A stretch of DNA of 64,000 nucleotides, from contig CP069418.1 in NCBI GenBank assembly GCA_017569305.1, positions 620,001 through 684,000 of the forward strand, in the 5' to 3' direction. Both the position numbers and the translations under genes were made by a program. Shown piece after piece: positions 27,219-34,845 of the stretch. Below the pieces are notes generated by a model. It was not told where the DNA came from. It saw only the letters and a program-made list of their open reading frames with translations, and did not search any database. This DNA comes from Clostridiales bacterium FE2011 (GTDB lineage: Bacteria > Bacillota > Clostridia > Christensenellales > Aristaeellaceae). Numbering within the stretch: the stretch's first letter is position 1; each line of letters begins with the position of its first letter.

Positions 27219-27229
27219 AAACAGAAGAT

Positions 27230-27718
27230 ATGATGAACGTAGAATTTATCCCGGCAAAAGCCAGTGATGCGGCAGCCATCAGTACGCTTCGGCAGAGGAT
27301 TTGGGATACGACGTATCGGGGCATTTATCCGGATGCGGTCATTGATGATTTCGACTATGACTGGCATCAACAGCGCGATCTGAAAAAGATTTCAAATCCA
27401 TCCTTCACGGTATATCTGATTAAATACGGTGACGCTGATATCGGATATTTCATTTTTCAGCATGCTGGCTCCGGGATATGGCTGCGTTCCCTGTATGTGC
27501 TGCGAGAGTATCAACACAAAGGGATTGGAAAACAGGCCTTCGCCATTTTGAAGGATTACTGTCAGGAAAAAGGGATCAACCGTTTTGCCTGCGACTGTAG
27601 TCCTCACAATGAGAATGCCATGCAGTTCTATCAGCGAATGGGCGGCGTGGTAACAAAAACCGACACCGGGCACGAAAACAAGCAGGAAGACGGTGTCATA
27701 TTTGAGTTTAATTTATAG
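27230..27718 (+). CDS. GNAT N-acetyltransferase
   Basis: A 162-residue GNAT. It has IWDTTYRGIYPD near the start, the strand WLRSLYVLREYQHKGIGKQA with the Q/R-x-x-G-x-G loop, and CSPHNENAMQFYQRMGG near the end. This layout is that of the PaiA/YhbS-like acetyltransferases. ATG 27230 or the adjacent ATG 27233 is the start. Confidence 0.9.
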   Translation: MMNVEFIPAKASDAAAISTLRQRIWDTTYRGIYPDAVIDDFDYDWHQQRDLKKISNPSFTVYLIKYGDADIGYFIFQHAGSGIWLRSLYVLREYQHKGIGKQAFAILKDYCQEKGINRFACDCSPHNENAMQFYQRMGGVVTKTDTGHENKQEDGVIFEFNL

Positions 27719-27735
27719 GAGACAGGGGACGTTAT
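27718..27735 (+). repeat. Partial GGAGACAGGGGACG element
   Basis: The left half of the interspersed hairpin element (GGAGACAGGGGACGTT) lies directly after the GNAT stop. The right arm is missing. Confidence 0.5.
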
Positions 27736-27759
27736 TTTTCTTCTTCCCGCCAATAAAAC

Positions 27760-27788
27760 CGGGCCCGCTGCTGTGCGCAGCGGGCCCG
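27760..27788 (-). terminator. Hairpin terminator of the peptidoglycan-binding gene
   Basis: An 11-bp GC-rich stem (CGGGCCCGCTG with its complement) ends 13 bases from the leftward stop codon. On the minus strand it is followed by GGTTTTATT, a short T-run. Confidence 0.7.
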
Positions 27789-27801
27789 AAAGTATTCCAG
27801 G

Positions 27802-28938
27802 CTATTGTCCATTATAACAGAAGTAATCGATCCGGAGGGTTGGTGCAACCCGGACGCGGATCATGAATGCCTCACTGAATGTGTAATAAATATCCTCGTT
27901 ATCGTTCGAAACGGAGATCTGGCTCACTTTCAGCTTGCTGACCTTCTTAACCAAAGATGAATAGCCGTACCGTTTCAGGAAACGCTTGATTTCTTCTTTC
28001 GCCTTGTTCATGAGATCATTGTTCACATCCCCGGCAACAGGATCGTCTATATGCGTCAGCTTCTTTCCGCCGAAATCCTCGGTGTCCATCAGGACAAGCT
28101 TTCCATTAGGATCCAGATGAACGGCATACGTACAGTCGTATACACTGGTTTCCTTGGATTTGTAGAAACTCAGCGAGTAATAATCGAACGGGAGCGCACT
28201 GCCTCCCTTCGGAGCAAAGGAATGTTCAATATAGTTCAGTCCGTCAGTGCTGTGACCTTCCGCATTCAGAATCTGCCGGGCTTTATTCTCCTTGGGAGTC
28301 CAGTCGATTCCCTCCCTCTCATCGTATACCTGGATCTGGGCAGCCGTCATTTCCTTAGGGGAATTTTTTCTTTTATACACCAAATCCAGTACCGACCGGG
28401 TTTTCTTTCCGGCCAGGCCGTCTTCGGTCAGGCCGTTTTTGCGCTGGAAGTCCTTAACAGCTTTTTCGGTTTTATTGCCAAATTTACCGTCAGCCTTTCC
28501 TTCGAGATAGCCTAGATCAATCAGCTCCTGCTGCATTGCACGAACCTCTTCTCCGCTGCATCCGTTATAGAGGGTCCCCTCGTTGTATGCCGAAGGTTTG
28601 GCAGCATTCCCTGTTGCAGCTTTACTGCTGCCGTTCCGTGCCGATTCCAGCAGTGAACGGGTGTCTTTTCCAGCCAGGCCATCGGGTGTCAAACCATTTT
28701 TGCGTTGGAATGCTCGAACAGCTTCTTCGGTTTTATCGCCATATTTGCCGTCAGCCTTTCCTTCGAGATAGCCCAGATCAATCAGCGCCTGCTGCATTAC
28801 CCGGACTTCTTCCCCGCTGCATCCATTATAGAGGGTTGTCCCTTCATAAGCCAGGGCCGGCACAGTCATGGATATACATAAAGAAAGGATCAAAAGGAAA
28901 CGAAGCATCTTGTTTCTGAACATAAAACTATTGGTCAT
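27802..28938 (-). CDS. Secreted protein with two peptidoglycan-binding domains
   Basis: A 378-residue protein with a signal peptide (residues 1-30, ending PALA). There are two near-identical PG_binding_1 repeats at about 35-95 and 118-180 (each with LYNGCSGEEVR, GYLEGKADGK and FQRKNGL), joined by a Ser/Ala-rich linker. The last 170 residues form an unrecognised alpha/beta domain. It is likely attached to the cell wall. GGAGGAAG precedes ATG 28938. Confidence 0.88.
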   Translation of the reverse strand: MTNSFMFRNKMLRFLLILSLCISMTVPALAYEGTTLYNGCSGEEVRVMQQALIDLGYLEGKADGKYGDKTEEAVRAFQRKNGLTPDGLAGKDTRSLLESARNGSSKAATGNAAKPSAYNEGTLYNGCSGEEVRAMQQELIDLGYLEGKADGKFGNKTEKAVKDFQRKNGLTEDGLAGKKTRSVLDLVYKRKNSPKEMTAAQIQVYDEREGIDWTPKENKARQILNAEGHSTDGLNYIEHSFAPKGGSALPFDYYSLSFYKSKETSVYDCTYAVHLDPNGKLVLMDTEDFGGKKLTHIDDPVAGDVNNDLMNKAKEEIKRFLKRYGYSSLVKKVSKLKVSQISVSNDNEDIYYTFSEAFMIRVRVAPTLRIDYFCYNGQ

Positions 28939-29353
28939 ACTGTCTTCCTCCCGTCAGCCTGTCAGCTGCTGCACCCCCATTGATTTATCCGGATAATGTC
29001 TCAAGCATATATATGTGGCTTCCAGCTTGTGAAAACGCCGTGTGTTTTATAGAACAATCCCGTTATTTGCCGTTCTGATTATAACATTATGTTGCAAATT
29101 TGTATAGTATTTGTTGCAAAATTTAACATTTCACAATTGATCTATCCCTTTCAGTGTATAGCAGAAGCAAAGGAGGCAGGGAAAATCCATTCTGGCTTTG
29201 ACATATTCGGCCTTGTATTTCCATGGAAAAAACTTCCCTCGCCTGCTTCAGTTTGACTGGAAACACATGCTTTGGTATGATCGTTTTCAGCGTATACATT
29301 ACCTTTCGATATTATCGTCTGTGGCAAATCTGAATCTGGCGGAGGAAAATAAA
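28939..29353. other. AT-rich divergent intergenic region
   Basis: This region holds two direct copies of TGTTGCAAA near 29092-29120 and a minus-strand TATAAT nearby that could serve the leftward gene. It also holds the second copy of the degenerate repeat (29251-29283). No gene is credible; the open frame from 29198 is only the upstream extension of the next gene. Confidence 0.5.
29251..29283 (+). repeat. Degenerate intergenic repeat, copy 2
   Basis: The partner of 21887-21919 (29 of 33 identical). It lies about 70 bases before the next gene start, as copy 1 does. Confidence 0.55.
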
Positions 29354-29701
29354 ATGAATGATTATAATGAGGATTTCTGGAATGCACTGGATGAGCTGGT
29401 GAACACTTCCGAAATTGTCATCGACAGACCAAAAGGATCTGCCCATCCAAGATTCCCGGATTTCATATATCGGGTTGACTATGGTTATCTGAAAAACACT
29501 TCCTCTATGGACGGAGCAGGAATTGACGTATGGGTCGGCAGCGGCAAGAAAACAGTCGATGCCGTCATGTGCATTGTCGATTTGATGAAGCGGGACTCTG
29601 AGATCAAGATACTGATTGGCTGTACAGAAGAGGAAAAGATGGAAGTATATAAAACGCATAATGAAACGCAGTATATGAAAGGCGTTTTGATACGTCGATA
29701 A
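29354..29701 (+). CDS. Inorganic pyrophosphatase-like short protein
   Basis: A 115-residue protein with the soluble pyrophosphatase core IDRPKGSAHPRFPDF, YRVDYGYL and DGAGIDVWVG (the D-x-x-x-x-D of the family appears as DGAGID). Standard enzymes have 170 or more residues, so this is a shortened form; catalytic competence is uncertain. GGAGG precedes ATG 29354. Confidence 0.75.
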   Translation: MNDYNEDFWNALDELVNTSEIVIDRPKGSAHPRFPDFIYRVDYGYLKNTSSMDGAGIDVWVGSGKKTVDAVMCIVDLMKRDSEIKILIGCTEEEKMEVYKTHNETQYMKGVLIRR

Positions 29702-29745
29702 ATTCCTGTTTGTCGGATCATATGTTGGAGGAACAACTTAAAAGA
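29700..29745 (+). repeat. 46-bp GNAT leader repeat, copy 2
   Basis: Ungapped partner of 27137-27182, ending two bases before the GNAT start at 29748. TTGGAGGAA inside it is the ribosome site. Confidence 0.6.
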
Positions 29746-29747
29746 GT

Positions 29748-30272
29748 ATGATGATTGAAACTAAGCATCTGATATTACGAAACTGGCAGGAAAGTGATGC
29801 CCCGGCGCTATATCAATTATGCCGGGATGAAACACTTCGCAAAAGCGGTGTGGCATTTCTCGAATCCATTCAGGATGCCGAGGAAGCTATACAATTCTGG
29901 GCTAAGGGCGATCAATTCAAGGCGATTATTCACCGCGAAAGCACTGAATTGATCGGTTTCATCAGTCTGGGAGACATGAACCGGTACGAGGGCTATGTGG
30001 AGTTGGAATACGCAATCGCGGCAGATTATCGTAACAGAGGATTTGCCACAGAAGCAGTAAAGCGCATGGTCGATTATGGATTTTCTGAACTGGGCCTGGC
30101 GGTGATTGCGGCCTGGGTCCGTTCCCATAATGCTGAAAGTACCCGGGTATTGGAGAAATGTGCCTTCACATTAGAGGGCAGGCTTCGAAAGCACGCAAGA
30201 GATCAGAGCGATACGTTGTGTTATTCTATATTGAGGGAAGAATGGGAGAGTATGACCATTTCTGGCGTGTAA
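29748..30272 (+). CDS. GNAT acetyltransferase, RimJ/RimL type
   Basis: A 174-residue protein with IETKHLILRNWQESDAPALY at the start, LEYAIAADYRNRGFATEAV as the acetyl-CoA loop, and HNAESTRVLEKCAFTLEGRL at the end, the classic Acetyltransf_3 pattern. Confidence 0.9.
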   Translation: MMIETKHLILRNWQESDAPALYQLCRDETLRKSGVAFLESIQDAEEAIQFWAKGDQFKAIIHRESTELIGFISLGDMNRYEGYVELEYAIAADYRNRGFATEAVKRMVDYGFSELGLAVIAAWVRSHNAESTRVLEKCAFTLEGRLRKHARDQSDTLCYSILREEWESMTISGV

Positions 30273-30318
30273 TGGAACATTAACTTTTGATTTTCTTAAC
30301 TATGAGAGGCATAATGAT

Positions 30319-30843
30319 TTGGAAATAAAGCTTATTGACAGTAATAACTTCACCCGGGACTCGCTGAAAGACTTTCGGCGGTATCAGGAAGTAAAAAATG
30401 TGTATCGCCTGCAGAACGGGAAGCTGACACTGGTTTACAATCCCTTCACTGAGGATTGGGATGCCGCGCGTCTTATCGAAAAAGCTGAAGAGATTCTCAG
30501 CGGGCGGTACGTGACATATTGCGCTTATGAAGGAAATCACGTAATTGGCGAAATCATGCTGATTCCCAGGCTGAACAAAGGCCGGCTTATTATTGACAGC
30601 TTCCATGTTTCCAGGGATTACCGCCATCGTGGAATCGGCAGAGCCTTGTTTGAAGCCGCCAGACAGGAAGCCCTGAAGATGGGAGCTCATGCTTTGTATG
30701 CATCCTGCTGCTCTTCTGAAGAAACAATAAACTTCTACACCGCCATGGGGTTCCGCCTCAGTTCTGACCCTATTCCTTCCCTTGCTGAGGCAGAGCCTTA
30801 TGATCTGCAGATGGAATGTATGATTGTCCGGGAAATGCAATAA
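30319..30843 (+). CDS. GNAT N-acetyltransferase
   Basis: A 174-residue GNAT with SFHVSRDYRHRGIGRALFEA as the acetyl-CoA loop and SSEETINFYTAMGFRLS at the end. The start appears to be TTG 30319 after GAGAGG, because the nearby ATG 30314 reads only four codons. Confidence 0.85.
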   Translation: MEIKLIDSNNFTRDSLKDFRRYQEVKNVYRLQNGKLTLVYNPFTEDWDAARLIEKAEEILSGRYVTYCAYEGNHVIGEIMLIPRLNKGRLIIDSFHVSRDYRHRGIGRALFEAARQEALKMGAHALYASCCSSEETINFYTAMGFRLSSDPIPSLAEAEPYDLQMECMIVREMQ

Positions 30844-30928
30844 ACTGACGTGATTCCAGCCTGCCGGGAAGATGATAAGGCGGAAAAACAAAAAATATCT
30901 TTGAATATTACGTGTTATGGAGGAAAAC

Positions 30929-31417
30929 ATGACGGTTGACGAATACATCGATTATTATAAAAAGAATGGTTATATCAAGGAGATGCGCAAATTTGTGGGG
31001 CATGCGCCGATCATGAGCTGTGCATGTGGCGTAATCATCGAGAATAACGATGGGGAGATATTGCTGCAAAAACGCCGGGACAATGGTCGCTGGGCAATCA
31101 TAGGCGGATCCATGGAAATGGGAGAGACTTTTGAAGAAGCGGTTAAACGTGAGGCTAAAGAAGAATCTGGACTGTCATTGGGAAAGCTGGAAGTGTTTAA
31201 GCTTCTCTCAGGTCGAAAGCGTATTATCGAATATCCCAATGGAGATGTTACTTTTGGACCGGGCATCGTATTTATCACAAAGGAGTTCGAAGGCAAAATT
31301 GTGAATGACCCCGAAGAGGTCATGGAACACAGATTCTTTAAACACACAGAACTGCCCGGTGAGCTTAATGGCTACGATTCTGATATCATACTCGAATGGG
31401 CTGCGGGAAAAGCTTAA
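30929..31417 (+). CDS. NUDIX hydrolase
   Basis: A 162-residue Nudix protein: GGSMEMGETFEEAVKREAKE followed by ESGL is the Nudix box. The N-terminal IDYYKKNGYIKEMRKFVGHAP is typical of small Clostridia Nudix proteins. ATG 30929 is preceded by GGAGGAAA, better than the earlier in-frame ATG 30917. Confidence 0.9.
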   Translation: MTVDEYIDYYKKNGYIKEMRKFVGHAPIMSCACGVIIENNDGEILLQKRRDNGRWAIIGGSMEMGETFEEAVKREAKEESGLSLGKLEVFKLLSGRKRIIEYPNGDVTFGPGIVFITKEFEGKIVNDPEEVMEHRFFKHTELPGELNGYDSDIILEWAAGKA

Positions 31418-31462
31418 TCATTTAACTCGGAAGATAATCTTCCTATAGGTGGAAAGGAAAAT

Positions 31463-31873
31463 ATGGAAGACTGTGTATTTTGCAAAATAGGTTCCGGTGA
31501 GATACAAGGGCTCAGAATCTGTGAAGATGATGAGGCTCTCGCGTTCATGGACATCTCGAAGGATTATGACGGACATATTCTTGTTATACCCAAGAAGCAC
31601 TATCGATACGTGACAGATTGTCCCGAAGCTGTGGCTTGCAAGGTTTGGTCCATGGTACAGAAGATCAGTAAACATCTGATTGAAGACTGCGGTTACGACG
31701 GAGCCGACATCATGTCGGCCAACAGTCCCGTTAGCCAGTCTCTCCCTCATTTTCATGTTCACATAATCCCGAGAAAAATCGGGGATCGACTGGGAAACCC
31801 TGGAGAATGGCCTAAGCCGGAAGGGGCTGAGGAAGATTTGCGCGTTATGCACGAAAGGCTGAAAATGATCTGA
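31463..31873 (+). CDS. HIT-family nucleotide hydrolase
   Basis: A 136-residue HIT protein. The catalytic triad H96-F-H98-V-H100 is intact, and the N-terminal C4-x2-C7 is part of the usual HIT zinc site. Such enzymes hydrolyse nucleotide phosphoramidates or dinucleoside polyphosphates. GGAAAGGAA precedes the ATG. Confidence 0.92.
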   Translation: MEDCVFCKIGSGEIQGLRICEDDEALAFMDISKDYDGHILVIPKKHYRYVTDCPEAVACKVWSMVQKISKHLIEDCGYDGADIMSANSPVSQSLPHFHVHIIPRKIGDRLGNPGEWPKPEGAEEDLRVMHERLKMI

Positions 31874-31926
31874 TATATTCAAGGATGACGGGAAAGAAAA
31901 GCGTTTTCTTCCCTGTTCATTTCCCT

Positions 31927-31960
31927 GGAGGATACAGGGGACGGTTCTCGGTCTCCTTGT
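31927..31960 (+). repeat. Interspersed GGAGACAG-type hairpin element
   Basis: GGAGGATACAGGGGACGG and CGGTCTCCTTGT are related to the elements at 24958 and 27718 and again lie directly after a gene end. Confidence 0.6.
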
Positions 31961-31978
31961 TATATGTGAAACATAGTC

Positions 31979-32383
31979 AAAATGCCTGTCCATTGGGACA
32001 GGCATTCTTTGGCGGAGCGGGCAAACGAAGGAAGCGTCTTCCCAGCGGGGGCGAAGAACCGATGACCGCCAGTGGCAGAAATCTCATCGATTCTGAGGTC
32101 ATCTGAAAAGGAACAATCTCCCCAGTGGGGAGTTGCGACTATTGAAGATGCGGATAATCGCTGTAGGCGAAAGCGACCTAAGTTTGTTAGCGCGAAACAA
32201 GTACAGACGCCGCTCCAAGGCGGCTGTATGTAGATTGAGCGAACGGGTGGATCCCACCCAGCTCCGCGCGTAATTGGAAAAGCACCTGCAATAATGCAGG
32301 TGCCCAATTCGCGCGGGGCGTATCGATTCAAATCCGAACCCAAGTTCATTTTTGTCAAAGGTATATTTGGTTGCATACTCCCG
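31979..32383 (-). ncRNA. Candidate large structured RNA, about 400 nt
   Basis: No gene is convincing here, but nested hairpins are dense: CTCCCC-AGT-GGGGAG (32117-32131), GGGTGG-ATC-CCACCC (32248-32262), GCCGC/GCGGC (32209-32224), and a long compound stem at about 32265-32320 (CGCGCG and AATTGG pairing with CCAATT and CGCGCG) that encloses a 9-bp hairpin GCACCTGCA/TGCAGGTGC. A minus-strand TATAAT at 32395-32390 and the terminator at 31981 fit leftward transcription. The family is not recognised. The strand is uncertain, and a raiA, ROOL or intron-like RNA cannot be excluded. Confidence 0.55.
31981..32010. terminator. Bidirectional hairpin terminator
   Basis: An 11-bp perfect stem (31981-31991 with 31996-32006) has a 4-base loop. 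TTCTTT follows on the plus strand and a TTTT run on the minus strand, so it can end both the HIT transcript and a leftward RNA from 32383. Confidence 0.75.
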
Positions 32384-32399
32384 CGAAGCATTATAAAAT
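32371..32399 (+). promoter_or_regulatory. Possible promoter of the nuclease gene
   Basis: TTGCAT, 17 bases and TAAAAT stand about 50 bases ahead of ATG 32451. It overlaps the minus-strand -10 of the candidate RNA, so the two transcripts would compete. Confidence 0.45.
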
Positions 32400-32450
32400 A
32401 ACATGTAGTTACAATTACATTAAACATATTTGATTTAATGCGAGGGCTGC

Positions 32451-34643
32451 ATGGAAAAAAAACTTTATTACCCAGGCACTGAATATACCATTGGTTTTGA
32501 TTGTCCTATTGGATTCTACATGTATTGTGCAGATATGGAATCGCCAGATCATAACAATGTAGACTTCCAAGTATATAATGTCAAATCCAATCAATGGATA
32601 CCAGTCTCTTTTTCTTCTTGGGGCATAGTCTATCTTGATGAATCAATTGCAAAGTTTTACATAACCGATGGTCAAGCCATCTTTCTTGGCAAGGCATTTG
32701 ATCTTTTCCATCATTTGGAGAAAACACATTATTTTATAAATGACCTATGTGAAATCAAATTGGTTTCAGCAATTAATGAACCAGCCTTTTTCAATGGGAA
32801 TATAAAATTTTATGTTCACAAGCAGTGGTTCTTCACCGTTAATGGTTGTCCTATTTGGGCTGGTGTTATTGAGCGATACAGTGCTTATAGGATGTTCTTC
32901 TCAACATACACCTTAGAATTCTCTTCCAGAAATAGCAAAGATGATGTTATTTATACACACACCATTCCCGCACGCAACAAATATGATCTTTACGCACATG
33001 ATATCCATTATATTGACGCCACAAGTGCAAAATTAACAGAACTGGAAAACATAACCTGCGATAAAAAATGGACACAAATCGCCATCGCTGAAGTGCCGGA
33101 ATTAACACATGACAATATTGAACTCATAACCATAGCAAATATATCACCATATCGATCTTTTGTTGCAAACAAAGGCGAAGAAAGTTTGGCTGAATCCAAC
33201 TCTCCAATAATACAGAGATTATGGAAATGTCTTGATCAGATACGTTCCTTTGGTATAGACATAGACTTAAACACAATTGTTCGAAAAGCAGACGATGAAT
33301 CCGCTGATTATTTGTTATACTCTGTTTCCCTTCTGGAAAACATAGTACAGTATGCATCTTCATTCCCTAGCAAAAAAAATGATACTGAAAAACTCTTTAC
33401 TTTCCATATTGGAGCATCATATGACAAGACATATTATTGTGGTGCCAAGTTAGCCCAATGTGCAAAAAGTGTTTCCTTGGACGAAGAGCGTCCAGTATAC
33501 TATGTTACTTTTTCTGGCGATCAAGTAGATAATATGATTATGATGTACAGCCTTTTTGCTCACAATGATGAGGAAAGACCATACATGAAAAAAATTGCAG
33601 AATACCTATCTAGTCAGGATCGCATCTTCTATATTTTTTATATGCTGCAAATCAACATTTCCAGGCATGTAACAACCGATTCACAGAAATTTGTTTTACG
33701 TGGATACGTTCTAACACCAATATTTAATGCCATAAAGAAACAATGGAAAAGCAGAACAGATAAACTATATCAGCAGATGAAAAAAGAGGATCGTATTCCA
33801 ACAAAATGGGTCAATGAGTACAGACTATATCGAATGATTCAACAAAGAGTCTCCAATGCAATATATCAATACCGTGCTGATTGGCTAAACGCACAAAGTC
33901 TGGATATATATCTTCCCACCAGAAAGATTGGAATTGAATATCAAGGTGAACAACACTATAAAAGCATTGATTTCTTTGGTGGAGAAGATGATTATAAATA
34001 TCGTATGGAGCTGGATAGAATTAAAAAAGCTAAAGCTGCAGAACAAGGGATAACAATTCTTTATTGGTCCTATGAAACACTCATTAATGAGAATTCAGTC
34101 GATGCTTTCATCAAAGAACATGGAATACGTCCTTACCGGGATAAGGAAGATATTGCCATGAAGTCACCTGCTCCTAATGGTGTAGACATGGCTCCTATAT
34201 TAAATCTACCATCACATGAAACTGAACATAGAACATCAAAGATCGTAATCCGGAAATATAGTGTCTCTGGTGAATACTTGACACAGTATAATAATGTATC
34301 AGACGCTTCCGTTCAAAATTCCATATCTGTATCCAGTATATGGAAATGTATCAATGGTCAACGTAATGTGGCTGGTGGTTATATCTGGAGACGAGAGAAT
34401 CGTCAAGATTCACCCATGCAAATTGCTCCCGTTACATCAATAAAATCAGCATCAGATTTCCAACCCAAATCTATTGATCAATATGATACAAACGGAAATT
34501 ATATACAGACATTTTCATCTATACGTTCAGCCGGTCGATCATTGCAAATCAATGTCAAAAGCATATCAGATGCACTCAAAGGCAAGCAAAAAACAGCTGG
34601 TGGCTTTCTCTGGAAATATAGTCAACAAAAGTATACAACATGA
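32451..34643 (+). CDS. Large nuclease-like protein with two NUMOD1-type modules
   Basis: A 730-residue protein. Residues 1-450 show no domain I recognise. Residues 465-550 look like a PD-(D/E)xK nuclease of the Vsr/restriction type: SLDIYLPTRKIGIEYQGEQH with D485, E496-Y-Q498 and downstream H502, then ILYWSYETL. Residues 597-649 and 674-723 are two repeats of NUMOD1 type (KYSVSGEYLTQYNNVSDAS, IDQYDTNGNYIQTF, each ending GGYIW or GGFLW), modules known from homing endonucleases as DNA binders. The gene is AT-rich and single, with a promoter and terminator of its own. It could be a homing-type or defence nuclease. Confidence 0.75.
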   Translation: MEKKLYYPGTEYTIGFDCPIGFYMYCADMESPDHNNVDFQVYNVKSNQWIPVSFSSWGIVYLDESIAKFYITDGQAIFLGKAFDLFHHLEKTHYFINDLCEIKLVSAINEPAFFNGNIKFYVHKQWFFTVNGCPIWAGVIERYSAYRMFFSTYTLEFSSRNSKDDVIYTHTIPARNKYDLYAHDIHYIDATSAKLTELENITCDKKWTQIAIAEVPELTHDNIELITIANISPYRSFVANKGEESLAESNSPIIQRLWKCLDQIRSFGIDIDLNTIVRKADDESADYLLYSVSLLENIVQYASSFPSKKNDTEKLFTFHIGASYDKTYYCGAKLAQCAKSVSLDEERPVYYVTFSGDQVDNMIMMYSLFAHNDEERPYMKKIAEYLSSQDRIFYIFYMLQINISRHVTTDSQKFVLRGYVLTPIFNAIKKQWKSRTDKLYQQMKKEDRIPTKWVNEYRLYRMIQQRVSNAIYQYRADWLNAQSLDIYLPTRKIGIEYQGEQHYKSIDFFGGEDDYKYRMELDRIKKAKAAEQGITILYWSYETLINENSVDAFIKEHGIRPYRDKEDIAMKSPAPNGVDMAPILNLPSHETEHRTSKIVIRKYSVSGEYLTQYNNVSDASVQNSISVSSIWKCINGQRNVAGGYIWRRENRQDSPMQIAPVTSIKSASDFQPKSIDQYDTNGNYIQTFSSIRSAGRSLQINVKSISDALKGKQKTAGGFLWKYSQQKYTT

Positions 34644-34681
34644 AATAATTCATATTACCCGATTTCACGTTTGTCCTGGAA

Positions 34682-34713
34682 AACCGATCGTCTTTTTCGG
34701 TCGGTTTTTTTCT
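34682..34713 (+). terminator. Intrinsic terminator of the nuclease gene
   Basis: An AACCGA/TCGGTT stem is followed by a run of T (34705-34711). Confidence 0.7.
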
Positions 34714-34729
34714 ATTCTCACAAATTAAT

Positions 34730-34747
34730 CGCGCGTGCGCACGCGCG
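34730..34747. repeat. 18-bp perfect alternating palindrome
   Basis: CGCGCGTGCGCACGCGCG is a perfect palindrome of strictly alternating pyrimidine and purine, able to adopt Z-DNA or a cruciform. It lies at the left edge of the hairpin region. Confidence 0.7.
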
Positions 34748-34845
34748 AGATCTTTTTTGTGACATATCAGATGAATGAAACTAATAAAAAAAACAAATTT
34801 TTTAGTGAATCCGTGCGTCGCAAGCGCCCGCAAAGGGTTTTCCTC

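Noticed and set aside
32320..32345. tRNA or tmRNA 3' end (TTCAAAT loop)
   Set aside because: The T-loop-like TTCAAAT has no proper 5-bp stem around it, and there is no acceptor stem, D-arm or anticodon arm at the right distance.
31960..32427. 155-residue minus-strand gene
   Set aside because: The frame runs through the structured-RNA candidate and its terminator, with no ribosome site and no recognisable domain.
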